From the NCBI GenBank assembly GCA_016703225.1, contig JADJCM010000003.1:889592-953591 (forward strand): a DNA stretch of 64,000 nt, in the 5' to 3' direction. Below, one piece after another: positions 54,101 through 62,365 of the stretch (position 1 is its first letter; the number at the start of each line of letters is the position of its first letter). The position numbers and the translations under genes are program-made. The stretch comes from Lysobacterales bacterium (GTDB lineage: Bacteria > Pseudomonadota > Gammaproteobacteria > Xanthomonadales > Ahniellaceae). Below the pieces are notes generated by a model. It worked only from the letters and a program-made list of their open reading frames with translations. It did not search any database and was not told where the DNA came from.

Positions 54101-55262
54101 AGGCAGCGGCAGCAACAGCAACGCGAGCTTCACGGTCAGCCTCTCGCACGCGAGCAAGGCCGCGATCAGCCTGAACTGGGCCAGCGCCAACGGCACCGCC
54201 ACCGCACCGGCCGACTACGGCAACGGCGCCGGCACACTGTCCATCGCCGCCAACGCCACCACCGCCACCATCAACCGCCCGGTGATTGGCGACACGCTCG
54301 ATGAGAACGACGAGAACTTCCACATCGACCTGTCCAATGCCAACGCCGGCAGCATCAGCGACAGCCGCGGCACCGCCACGATCGAAGACGACGACGCGAC
54401 GCCGACCTTCACCGTCGAGCCCTGCGTGGTCGCGGAGGGCAACTCTGCCACCCGCCCCTGTGTCTTCGAGGTCCGGCTGGCGGCTGCCTCGGGGCGCGCG
54501 CTGGAGCTGATCGCCTGGACCGACGCCGACGACAGTCTGCTCCAGGGTGCCGCTGACAGCAGCTTCGACATGCCGCTGGTGACCGACACACCGATCTCCT
54601 TCGGCACCGGACAAAGCATGGGACTGTGGCTGATCGAGAGCGGCGACATCCAACTCAAGTCCTGGCAGCAATGGCAGCCTTCGCACTATCGCCAGTCGCT
54701 CGATCTGCAGGGAACCGTTCCCGCGACATTGGGACGCGACTTTGCAACCGTGCCCGGGCAGCGCTACGTCGTTTCCTTCGCGATGGCGGGCGACCCTTCC
54801 TGTCCGTCCGTGACCAAAACCATGACCGTCAGCTTCGGCGGACAGACGCTTGGCAACTTCAGCTTCAACGGCAGCGGCCACACCAGTTCGAACATGGGCT
54901 GGCAGTATCACGCCGTGGACGTGGTGGCAAACGCGAGCAGCATGCGGATGCGTTTTGCCAGCACCACCCCGGGCAGCTGTGGTCCCACGCTCGATGACAT
55001 CTCCATTGTTCCGGTCGGCGTTGCCAGCAGCGGCATCGACTTCGTCCCTGCCTGGGCCTCCCCCGATTCACCGCTACAGATCGCGGCCGGAACCACCATG
55101 CAGTCGTTTCTGGTCGACGTGATTGGCGACACCACACCGGAGGCCGACGAGGATTTCGACCTGCACGTCTGCCTGCAGGAGGGCCTGTGCGTCCGTCAGC
55201 GCGCATCCATCATCAACGACGACAGCTGGCCGGACGCGATTTTCCGGAACGGGTTCGACTGA
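51159..55262 (+). CDS. Secreted parallel beta-helix / Ig-like / Calx-beta protein 1
   Basis: The protein has 1367 residues. It has a signal peptide (RRNLSALLLAALPALAGAS) and a long right-handed beta-helix (about 25-760) of repeats such as GNVIKGNRIGTDPS and RIGGTTAADLNVISGNTRNGIGI. An Ig-like module follows at about 885-965 (CNRQTLQLTASTISGASYAW), then a Calx-beta domain (about 967-1083). A second Calx-beta is interrupted at about 1117-1288 by a DUF642/galactose-binding-like sandwich. It ends in AIFRNGFD. Such proteins are extracellular, perhaps for adhesion or polysaccharide binding. AGGGGAA precedes the ATG. Confidence 0.88.
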   Translation: MSARRNLSALLLAALPALAGASTFTVTNTNDSGSGSLRWAINQANGNAGTDTIAFNIPGGGVHAIAPGSALPTVTSTVNLDGTTQPGYAGTPVIELTGGNAGSGVTGLRLSSAGSTVKGLAINNFSLHGLDISGAGGNTVSLCEVGTGTTVMQGNAGSGIWIGSSPDNTIGPGNLVAGNGIDGVRIDGANATGNVIKGNRIGTDPSAMAAMPNGFNGIVITAANNNRIGGTTAADLNVISGNTRNGIGIGGGASGNLVERNYIGLAADGVSALGNGWNGVYIIDSPTNKIGGDVAGTWNIISANVASGVKITGAAASGNVIQRAIIGSDLFGTLARGNNFGVQIDAAPDTVVGGGAWGSGGNLISANAAGIYIPYPGASGTLIQGNRIGTNLAGDVRLGNNSYDLLIAQSTNTTIGQPGAGNVIAGPSSFWAIDLSYSSNTRIQSNVIGTLADGNTASGGIGGVDLVFNNTGTRIGGDDDSYRNIIAGSNGIRLFGGDNTSTVIARNWIGLGASGAALGNIGAGVTINGSGTTLMYNVIANSGGNGVTIEGDATTVIGNLIGTDSAGTGPMPNAGDGIYALYANNLIIGSSTPSKRNIISANGGDGVDLDYGFNADRYLYGNYIGTDISGTIRLGNTGAGVRVSGDLGPSGTDVIGSTGGQGNLISGNGSHGVVIDAADAGNVLIQSNKIGTQIDGATALGNAGHGIFIANSAGNNGIGGYSPARGNTIRFNAGTGIVLAAAGGDGNEIVANNISSNGGLGIDLGANGVTTNDAGDGDGGANNEQNFPVLSAAVADGASLHVSGTLNSQPATLRIEFFASDACDATGYGEGGSYLGYVDLTTDGNGDGVLLATVPSTVAAGKYLTATTTTNGAGSETSEFSACRQISAPPAAPTASNNGAICNRQTLQLTASTISGASYAWTGPNGFTSTLQNPTIANATTAAGGSYSVAATVAGVTGPAGTTTATVNNCSISISDAAVTEGSGSNSNASFTVSLSHASKAAISLNWASANGTATAPADYGNGAGTLSIAANATTATINRPVIGDTLDENDENFHIDLSNANAGSISDSRGTATIEDDDATPTFTVEPCVVAEGNSATRPCVFEVRLAAASGRALELIAWTDADDSLLQGAADSSFDMPLVTDTPISFGTGQSMGLWLIESGDIQLKSWQQWQPSHYRQSLDLQGTVPATLGRDFATVPGQRYVVSFAMAGDPSCPSVTKTMTVSFGGQTLGNFSFNGSGHTSSNMGWQYHAVDVVANASSMRMRFASTTPGSCGPTLDDISIVPVGVASSGIDFVPAWASPDSPLQIAAGTTMQSFLVDVIGDTTPEADEDFDLHVCLQEGLCVRQRASIINDDSWPDAIFRNGFD

Positions 55263-55288
55263 CTTCCGCGCCCACGAAAGAAATTCCC

Positions 55289-55326
55289 CGCCAGCGCGTA
55301 TGGGTAAGCGAAACCTGGGGAAAACC
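55289..55326 (+). promoter_or_regulatory. Leader element of beta-helix gene 2 (copy of 51122-51158)
   Basis: CGCCAGCGCGTATGG (55289-55303) and GGGGAAAACC before the ATG repeat the arrangement of the first paralogue. The gap after gene 1 is only 64 bases, so either a private promoter or read-through is possible. Confidence 0.5.
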
Positions 55327-58300
55327 ATGACCGCACGCCGCCACCTGCTCGCCTTGCTGCTCGCCGCCCTGCCCACGCTGGCGGCGGCGGCGACCTACAC
55401 CGTCACCTCCGCCAACGACTCCGGCACCAACACGCTGCGCTGGGCCATCCAGCAGGCCAACGCCAACGCCGGAGCCGACAGCATCGTGTTCAACATCGGC
55501 GGTGGCGGCGGCCGCAACATCGCGCTCGCGACGGCGCTGCCCGCGCTCACCGGGCCGGCCAGCATCGACGCCACGACGCAGCCAGGGTACGCCGGTTCGC
55601 CGCTGATCCAGCTCGACGGACTGAACGCCGGCGCCGGGGCGATCGGCCTTCAGCTGTCGACCTCGGGCAGCTCCATCCGCGGCTTCTCGGTGATGCGCTT
55701 CAACGGTGTCGGCATCCGCATTGACGGCGCCGGCGGCGGCAACACGGTGGCGTACTGCCACATCGGCCTCAACAACGCCGGAGGGGCGTCCGGCAACGAC
55801 GGCAGCGGCGTGTTCATCGCGGCCAGCCCGAACAACGTCATCGGCCCGGGCAACACGATTTCCAGCAACGGCGTGGATGGCGTGCGCATCGACGCGGCCG
55901 CCGCCACCGGCAACGTCGTCGCCGGCAACCGCATCGGCACCAACCCCGCCGGAACCGCGGCCATTCCCAACGGCTACAACGGCGTGGTGATCACCGCGGC
56001 CAGCAACAACCGCATCGGCGGCACAACAGCGGCGGACCTCAACGTGATCTCGGGCAACTCCCTGAACGGCATCGGCATCGCCGCAGGTGCCAGCGGCAAC
56101 CTGATCGAGCGCAACCACATCGGGGTCGCCACCGACGGCGCGGCACCGCTCGGAAACGGCGAGAACGGCGTGATCATTCTCGACTCGCCCTCGAACAAGA
56201 TCGGCGGCGACGTTGCCGGCACCTTCAATGTCCTCAGCAGCAACGGGCACCACGGCGTGCAGATCAGCGGCGATGCCAGCGACAACAATGTCGTGCAGCG
56301 CGGCGTGATCGGCTCCGACCTGTTCGGCACGCTCGACCGCGGCAACGGTCGCGCTGGCGTCAACGTCGCTCCGACCAGCGGTGGCAGCGACATTCCCTCC
56401 GGCAACGTCATCGGCAGTGGCGGCTGGGGCGCGGGCGGCAACATGATCTCGGGCAACGGCTGGGCCGGGATCCAGATCGACAATGCCAATGCCACCCTGA
56501 TCCAGGGCAACCGCATCGGCACCGATGTCAACGGGACACAGGCACTTCCCAACGGCTCCGGCGGTATCGACATCTACAACGGCTGGAACACCGTGATCGG
56601 CTCCATCACCGCCGGAAACCTGATCTCGGGAAACGCCGGCACCGGCATCGACATCCAGAGCGAAGGCCTGCTGACGATCCTCGGCAACCGCATCGGCACT
56701 ACGGCGGACGGCAGCGCCGCGCTCTCGAACAACGGTTACGGCATTTGGGTTCAGTCGGTCTACAACGGCGCCGTGATCGGCAGCGGCGACCACGATGCGT
56801 GGACCTGCAACCGCGCTTGCAACCTGATCTCCGGCAACACACTCTACGGTCTGCGCCTCGGCAACACCTCCAACGGGCCGCACGCGGTAAAAGGCAACTT
56901 CATCGGCAGCAATCTCGCCGGCACGGCAGCGCGGGCGAATGGCTCTGGTGGCGTGCTGGTGCAGGCCTATGCCGAAATCGGCGGTGTCGGCAGCGAAGGC
57001 AACCTGATCTCCGGCAACACCGGCAGCGGCATCACTGCGGTTGATGGCTGGCTGAGCCTCTACGGCAACCGCATCGGTACGAGTGCCGATGGCCTCGCTG
57101 CGGTCGGCAACAGCGGCGATGGTGTCCATATCGGGCCCGACCGCATCAATCTCGAACTCGGTGCGGCCGGCAAGGGCAACCAGCTTTCGGGCAACGGCGG
57201 CGATGGCATCCAGTTCGTCGAAAACGAACCGGCCATGTCGGCCAGCCAGACCGTGCGCGCCAATGCGATCGGCATTGCTGCCAACGGTGCTTGCCTCGGC
57301 AACGGTCGCGACGGAATCCGCCTGAACGACGGCTCGCGCTTCATCGAAGTCGGCGGCATCGCCGCTGGCGAGGGCAATCGCATCGACTGCAACGTCGGCA
57401 ATGGCATCACCATCCTCGGCAACGACAGCGGCTTCGGCTTCCTGCGCAACACCTTCAACGGCAATGGCGGCCTGGCGATCGATATCGACAATGACGGCGT
57501 GACCGCGAACGACCCCGGCGATGGAGACGTGTGGCGCGAGAACTTCCCGGTGCTGGCGAGCGCCGCAAACCTCGGCAGCGCAACCCGCGTGCAGGGCGCG
57601 CTCGACGCGGCGGCCAGCCTGAACTACCGCATCGAGTTTTTCGACAACGCCACTTGCGACCCCAGTGGCCATGGCGAGGGCGCGAACTGGCTCGGCAGCG
57701 CCAACGCCACGACCGACGGCGCCGGCCATGCCGGTTTCAGCGTGGATCTGCCCGCACTGGCCAACGGACGCAAGGTGACAGCGACGGCCACCGTGGTCAG
57801 CGGCACCGAACCCTTCATCGACTACAGCACCTCGGAGTTTTCCGCCTGCGTCACGGTGGTCACGCCACCGCCCGCCCCCACCGCCGGCAACAACGGCGCG
57901 ATCTGCAACCGGCAGACGCTGCAACTCACGGCCAGCACGATCAGCGGCGCGAGCTATGCGTGGACTGGCCCGAACGCATTCACCTCCACCCTGCAGAACC
58001 CGGCGATCGCAAACGCCACGACCGCCGCCAGTGGCAACTACAGCGTCACCGCTACCATCGGCGGCGTCACCGGGCCGGCCGGCGCCACCACAGCCACAGT
58101 CAATCCCTGCCAGATCTCGATCGCCGACCCTGCGGCCATCGTGGAGGGCACCGGCAGCAACTCGACCGCGACCTTTGCCGTGTCGCTCAGCCACGCCAGC
58201 AAGACCGCCATCACCTTGAACTGGGCCAGCGCCAACGGCAGCGCCGCAGCGCCTGCGGACTACACCGCAGGCAGCGGCACCTTGACCATCGCCGCCAATG

Positions 58301-59166
58301 CCACCGGAGCCACCATCACGCGCCCGGTCATCGGCGACACCCTGGACGAAGACAACGAGACCTTCCACATCGACCTGTCCAACCCCAGCGCCGGCAGCAT
58401 CAGCGACAACCGCGGCACCGCCACGATCACCGACGACGACGCTGCGCCCGTGCTGAGCATCGACGCCGGCGGCTGCAGCATTACCGAGGGCAACACTGGG
58501 TCGATAGACTGCGGCTTCGTGCTTCGCTTGTCGGCCGCCAGCAGCAGGACGGTAACGTTCGACACCGCCACTACCGGCGGCACGGCGACCGCCGGCAGTG
58601 ACTTCACCGCGCATGCCAGCACCGCCCGCAGCATCGCCGCCGGTACGACCACGCTCAGCGTCACCGTGCCGGTACTCGGCGATGCGCTCGACGAGGACAA
58701 CGAGACTTTCACGCTCAATGTCACCAGTGTTGTCAACGCCACTCCAGCTTCGCTGAGCGGCACCGGCACCATCAGCGACGACGACGCCCCACCGACGCTC
58801 GGCATCGACGGCGCCGGCTGCAGCGTGATCGAGGGCGATACCGGGTCGGTGAACTGCGCCTTCGTGCTGCGCCTGTCCGCAGCCAGCGGAAAGACGGTGA
58901 CCTTCAACACTGCGACCGCCAACGGTACCGCCACTGCCGGCAGCGACTACACCGCGCACGCCGCAACCGCGCGCAACATCGCGGCTGGATCAACCACGCT
59001 CACCGTCAACGTGCCGGTGCTCGGCGACACCGTCGAGGAAGCCGACGAGACCTTCACCCTCAACGCCACCGGCGTGACCAACGCCAGCCCGGCCTCGCTG
59101 AGCGGCACCGGCAGCATCCTCAGCGACGACCTCGCCGAGTTGGTTTTCTTCGATGGCTTCGAGTAA
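55327..59166 (+). CDS. Secreted parallel beta-helix / Ig-like / Calx-beta protein 2
   Basis: The 1279-residue paralogue of the preceding protein has a signal peptide (RRHLLALLLAALPTLAAAA) and a beta-helix (about 22-720, repeats such as GNLISGNTGSGI). An Ig-like module at about 846-925 is nearly identical to that of protein 1. Three consecutive Calx-beta domains follow (about 926-1040, 1041-1157, 1158-1270; each with VxEGxxG, GTATAGSD(F/Y)TAH and GDxxDE(D/A)(N/D)ETF). It ends in LVFFDGFE. Calx-beta domains usually bind calcium and serve adhesion. It lacks the inserted sandwich of protein 1. Confidence 0.88.
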   Translation: MTARRHLLALLLAALPTLAAAATYTVTSANDSGTNTLRWAIQQANANAGADSIVFNIGGGGGRNIALATALPALTGPASIDATTQPGYAGSPLIQLDGLNAGAGAIGLQLSTSGSSIRGFSVMRFNGVGIRIDGAGGGNTVAYCHIGLNNAGGASGNDGSGVFIAASPNNVIGPGNTISSNGVDGVRIDAAAATGNVVAGNRIGTNPAGTAAIPNGYNGVVITAASNNRIGGTTAADLNVISGNSLNGIGIAAGASGNLIERNHIGVATDGAAPLGNGENGVIILDSPSNKIGGDVAGTFNVLSSNGHHGVQISGDASDNNVVQRGVIGSDLFGTLDRGNGRAGVNVAPTSGGSDIPSGNVIGSGGWGAGGNMISGNGWAGIQIDNANATLIQGNRIGTDVNGTQALPNGSGGIDIYNGWNTVIGSITAGNLISGNAGTGIDIQSEGLLTILGNRIGTTADGSAALSNNGYGIWVQSVYNGAVIGSGDHDAWTCNRACNLISGNTLYGLRLGNTSNGPHAVKGNFIGSNLAGTAARANGSGGVLVQAYAEIGGVGSEGNLISGNTGSGITAVDGWLSLYGNRIGTSADGLAAVGNSGDGVHIGPDRINLELGAAGKGNQLSGNGGDGIQFVENEPAMSASQTVRANAIGIAANGACLGNGRDGIRLNDGSRFIEVGGIAAGEGNRIDCNVGNGITILGNDSGFGFLRNTFNGNGGLAIDIDNDGVTANDPGDGDVWRENFPVLASAANLGSATRVQGALDAAASLNYRIEFFDNATCDPSGHGEGANWLGSANATTDGAGHAGFSVDLPALANGRKVTATATVVSGTEPFIDYSTSEFSACVTVVTPPPAPTAGNNGAICNRQTLQLTASTISGASYAWTGPNAFTSTLQNPAIANATTAASGNYSVTATIGGVTGPAGATTATVNPCQISIADPAAIVEGTGSNSTATFAVSLSHASKTAITLNWASANGSAAAPADYTAGSGTLTIAANATGATITRPVIGDTLDEDNETFHIDLSNPSAGSISDNRGTATITDDDAAPVLSIDAGGCSITEGNTGSIDCGFVLRLSAASSRTVTFDTATTGGTATAGSDFTAHASTARSIAAGTTTLSVTVPVLGDALDEDNETFTLNVTSVVNATPASLSGTGTISDDDAPPTLGIDGAGCSVIEGDTGSVNCAFVLRLSAASGKTVTFNTATANGTATAGSDYTAHAATARNIAAGSTTLTVNVPVLGDTVEEADETFTLNATGVTNASPASLSGTGSILSDDLAELVFFDGFE

Positions 59167-59199
59167 CAAGGCTGCACCCTTCCCAGACGGAGAGTCTCG

Positions 59200-60093
59200 A
59201 TGAGAACCCTGCTACGTTTTCTGATCCGCCTCGCCGCGCTGTGCGTGGTGCTCGCCGTATTCGTGTTCGGACTCGCGTGGTTTCGCTCCGAGCAGGCACG
59301 CAACCGACACTACGCATTGCCTCGCCTGGCGATCGAGGCCACCGTCACGCCCGAACGCATCGCTCGTGGCGAGCACCTCGCGCGCACTCGCGGCTGCACT
59401 GGCTGCCACGGCCCGGAGTTGATGGGCGAACACATGATCGATGCCGGCCCGGTGATGCAGGTCTACACGCCGAACCTGACCCCGGGCGGCGTGCTCGCCA
59501 CGCACGACCTTGCCCGCTTCGAGCACGCGCTGCGCCACGCCGTGGCTCGCGACGGCCGTCCCCTGCTGGTCATGCCCGCGGAGGATTTCGCGCTGCTCTC
59601 GAACGAGGATGTGGTCGCACTGTTCGTGTACCTGAAGCAACTCCCGCCGGTGACCACGACCCAGCCCGCAAGCCGCATCGGACCGTTGGGCCGCGTGCTG
59701 TACCTGTTCGGGCAACTGCCGGTGTGGAAGGCAGGGAGCATCGACCACGCACTTGCCAGCCGTGGCGCACCAGCGCCGCCAGCGACAGCAGATGTCGCCT
59801 ACGGTGCCTACGTCGCCCAAGGTTGCATCGGCTGCCATGGCGCCACCTTGGTGGGCGGCCGCATCCCGGGCACGCCGCCGGACTTCATCGCTGCGGCGAA
59901 CCTGACACCACACGCGAACGGCCTTGCCGACTGGTCCGAAGCGGATTTCTTCCGCGCGATACGCGAAGGCAAGCGCCCGAACGGCAGCGCGATCGACGCG
60001 GTCATGCCCTGGCGCGAATTGCGGCACATGGACGACATCGAGTTGAGCGCGCTCTGGGCTTACCTGCGCTCGCTGCCGCCGCGTGCACGCTGA
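59200..60093 (+). CDS. Membrane-anchored diheme cytochrome c
   Basis: The 297-residue protein has an N-terminal TM/signal anchor (LIRLAALCVVLAVFVFGLAW), then two cytochrome c domains. Heme motifs are CTGCH near residue 66 and CIGCH near residue 210. Candidate axial Met residues follow (for example VMPAEDF and AVMPWREL). It resembles the c-type subunits of membrane alcohol/aldehyde dehydrogenases, though no dehydrogenase is adjacent. The role is periplasmic electron transfer; the partner is unknown. Confidence 0.9.
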   Translation: MRTLLRFLIRLAALCVVLAVFVFGLAWFRSEQARNRHYALPRLAIEATVTPERIARGEHLARTRGCTGCHGPELMGEHMIDAGPVMQVYTPNLTPGGVLATHDLARFEHALRHAVARDGRPLLVMPAEDFALLSNEDVVALFVYLKQLPPVTTTQPASRIGPLGRVLYLFGQLPVWKAGSIDHALASRGAPAPPATADVAYGAYVAQGCIGCHGATLVGGRIPGTPPDFIAAANLTPHANGLADWSEADFFRAIREGKRPNGSAIDAVMPWRELRHMDDIELSALWAYLRSLPPRAR

Positions 60094-60163
60094 CGCCGAG
60101 CCGTCTGGCTTGCAGCGGCCACGCGGCGACGGCACCATGCCACCTCCTGCGGAGATCCCCTCG

Positions 60164-60556
60164 ATGTCCACAACCGTACGCAAGTCCACCCCGATCCTGT
60201 TCGTCGAGCGCATCGAAGCCTCGCTGCCGTTCTTCGAGGCGGTCGGATTCGTCAAGGTGATGGATGTGCCGGATGGCGACCGGCTCGGCTTCTGCATCCT
60301 CGACTGTGCGGGCGTCGAGGTGATGCTGCAGAGCTTCGCGTCGCTGGCCGCGGACATGCCGGCGCTGAGCGCTGCCGCGCGCGGCCGCGGTTTCCTGTTC
60401 ATGGAAGTGCCCGACCTCGCGGCGGTGGAGGCCGCGCTCGCCGGCCACGCCGTGTACATGCCACGGCGCAGCACCTTCTACGGCTCCGAGGAAACCGGCT
60501 TCATCGATCCCGGTGGGCACTACGTCACCTTCGCGCAATTCGCGCAGGGGCACTGA
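60164..60556 (+). CDS. VOC superfamily (glyoxalase/bleomycin-resistance-like) protein
   Basis: The 130-residue single-module VOC protein has STPILFVERIEASLPFFEAVGF, DRLGFCILDCAGVEVMLQSF and a final ETGFIDPGGHYVTFAQF, the usual babbab arrangement with a metal-site Glu/His pattern. The function cannot be told from sequence. The start at 60164 has GGAGA upstream. It ends 3 bases before the convergent metallohydrolase gene. Confidence 0.85.
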   Translation: MSTTVRKSTPILFVERIEASLPFFEAVGFVKVMDVPDGDRLGFCILDCAGVEVMLQSFASLAADMPALSAAARGRGFLFMEVPDLAAVEAALAGHAVYMPRRSTFYGSEETGFIDPGGHYVTFAQFAQGH

Positions 60557-60559
60557 GGC

Positions 60560-61888
60560 TCAGCGCTCGCCGTCCTCGTCGTCGCGCGGGGTCTCGATCG
60601 GCGAGGCATCGCCGTCCTCGGTCTCCGCCGATTCATCGCCAGCCGCGGCGGCGGCCTCGGCGTTCTGCGGGTCATTCGTGGCGGCCTCGCGCACCTGCTG
60701 CTCGTCGGTCTGCACGCCGATGTGATAGGCAGCAAAACCGGGCAGCACGATCTGATTCAGGGCCATGCCGATGACCTTGCCCTGCACCGGCGACACGATC
60801 GCGCGCTCGCTGTTCTGCACCGGGTCGATGACCTTGCCAAGACGCTGGCCGACGCGCACGCGATCGCCAAGATTCACCTCCGAGAACAGCATGCCACCGC
60901 TATCCGAGCGCACCCATTTGGCCGCGTAAAACAGCGCCTGCGGCTCGGCCCACATGCGAAAGCTGCGGGTCATGCCCATCTTGTGCAGCAGCGTGTGCAG
61001 GGCTTGCACCGCATGGTCGATCTCGGCCGGTTCCAGGCGCATCGGCGACCCGACCTCGAAGGTGATCGCCGGAATGCCGGCCGCCACCGCGGCATGGCGC
61101 AGCATGCCGCGCGAACCCGGCGAATGCAGTACCGCGGTCGCTCCGAAGCCGCGCGAGAACTCGAGCACGGCCGGGATGCGCAGGTCGCCGCGCACCTGCG
61201 GCAGATTCTTGCGATCGAAGGATCCGGTATGGAAATCCACCAGCGCCTGGCAATTCGACACCACTTCAGAGAAGAAACTGTGCGCGATGCGCGAGGCCGA
61301 ACTGCCGCTCGTCGTGCCCGGGAAATAGCGGTTGAGATCGCGCCGATCCGGCAGGTAGCGCGAGCCGCGCGCGTAGCCGAGGTAGTTCACGATCGGCACG
61401 CCGACCACGGTGCCGGACAGGCTCGCAGGATCCAACTCATTCATCAGGCGGCGCACGATCTCGATGCCATTGAGTTCGTCGCCGTGCACCGCTGCAGTCA
61501 AGCAGATGCGCGGCCCCGCCGTTGTCCCGTGCGCGACGATTACCGGCGTGGTCACCACGGTGCCGTCAAAACTTTGTCCGGACGCCCAGTGCAATTCGGC
61601 GCGTGTTCCCGGCCGCACCGACTGGCCGAGCAGCGATAGCGGCGTGGTTTCGGCCCCCTCGGCCATGATCGGCAACGGCGTCACCGCGACTGCGTCCATG
61701 GTCGGTGCCACCACCGCCATCGGCGTCTTTGGCAACGCTGCGGGTGCAACTGCCGCCGGCGCTGCGGCTGCCTCGCGCGCAGGCTCGCTGGTGCTCTGCG
61801 CGGGCCCGGGCTTGGCGTCGATCGGAAAATCCTGGGCACCCACGGCCAGCCCCGCGCACAACCAGACGCCAGCCAGCACCCGCCTCAT
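60560..61888 (-). CDS. Succinylglutamate desuccinylase/aspartoacylase (M14) family protein, exported
   Basis: The protein has 442 residues. It has a signal peptide (RRVLAGVWLCAGLAVGAQ), a Pro/Ala-rich linker and a zinc carboxypeptidase-like domain. The domain has the HxxE-type motif in TAAVHGDELNGIEIVRRL, the third ligand in ALVDFHTGSFDRKN, RDLNRYFPG and the catalytic Glu region ITFEVGSP. The C-terminus is a biotinyl-lipoyl-like beta segment (SERAIVSPVQGKVIG), then a very acidic tail. Export suggests a periplasmic amide hydrolase rather than AstE. It overlaps the upstream Fur-family gene by 4 bases. Confidence 0.87.
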   Translation of the reverse strand: MRRVLAGVWLCAGLAVGAQDFPIDAKPGPAQSTSEPAREAAAAPAAVAPAALPKTPMAVVAPTMDAVAVTPLPIMAEGAETTPLSLLGQSVRPGTRAELHWASGQSFDGTVVTTPVIVAHGTTAGPRICLTAAVHGDELNGIEIVRRLMNELDPASLSGTVVGVPIVNYLGYARGSRYLPDRRDLNRYFPGTTSGSSASRIAHSFFSEVVSNCQALVDFHTGSFDRKNLPQVRGDLRIPAVLEFSRGFGATAVLHSPGSRGMLRHAAVAAGIPAITFEVGSPMRLEPAEIDHAVQALHTLLHKMGMTRSFRMWAEPQALFYAAKWVRSDSGGMLFSEVNLGDRVRVGQRLGKVIDPVQNSERAIVSPVQGKVIGMALNQIVLPGFAAYHIGVQTDEQQVREAATNDPQNAEAAAAAGDESAETEDGDASPIETPRDDEDGER

Positions 61889-62364
61889 GCGCCCGCCACC
61901 CGGCAATGCGCGCAGACACCGTGCACTTCCAGCGTCTGCGCGTGCGGCGTGAATCCGAGCGAGTCGGCGTGCGCCACCAGCATCGACGCCACCCTGGAAT
62001 CGCAGAACTCGGTGGCCACGCCGCAGCGGTCGCAGATGAAGAACGGCACCGTGTGCTGCTCCGCCGGGTGATGGCAACTGGTGAAGGCGTTGATCGATTC
62101 GAGCTTGTGGATGAAGCCGTGCTCGATCAGGAAGTCGAGCGCGCGGTAGACCTGGGTCGGCGCAGCGCGCGCCACGTCCGGGCGCAACTGGTCGAGCAGT
62201 TCATAGGCCTTGACCGGGCGATCCGCGGCCGCGATCAGCTCCAGCACGCGTCGTCGCATCGGCGTCAGCTTGAGGCTACGCGCAGCGCAGGCCGCCTCCA
62301 CCGCGTGCACGAACGACACCGGCGCATGCGCATGCTGATGCCCTCCGTGCCGCAGCGGACTCAT
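61885..62364 (-). CDS. zur: Fur family transcriptional regulator, Zur type
   Basis: The 159-residue protein has a His-rich N-terminus (HGGHQHAHAP) and a winged helix (SLKLTPMRRRVLELIAAADRPVKAYELL, then APTQVYRALDFLIEHGFIHKLESINAF). The metal-binding domain has CHHP, CDRCG and CAHC, giving the structural zinc site. The short linker and SCHHPAEQHTVPFFICDRCG are closer to Zur than Fur. It represses zinc uptake genes when zinc is replete. It starts one base after the gltX stop and is probably cotranscribed with it. Confidence 0.85.
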   Translation of the reverse strand: MSPLRHGGHQHAHAPVSFVHAVEAACAARSLKLTPMRRRVLELIAAADRPVKAYELLDQLRPDVARAAPTQVYRALDFLIEHGFIHKLESINAFTSCHHPAEQHTVPFFICDRCGVATEFCDSRVASMLVAHADSLGFTPHAQTLEVHGVCAHCRVAGA

Positions 62365-62365
62365 C

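Noticed and set aside
55213..58959. 1248-codon open frame antisense to beta-helix gene 2
   Set aside because: High-GC repeat DNA leaves the opposite strand free of stops; the translation shows only Ala/Val/Asp/Gly-rich shadow repeats and no start context.
51105..59166. CRISPR-like or satellite repeats suggested by recurring GGCAACxxxATCGGC words
   Set aside because: The recurrence follows the codons of the beta-helix repeat (GNxIG), with irregular spacing and no identical repeats with unique spacers.
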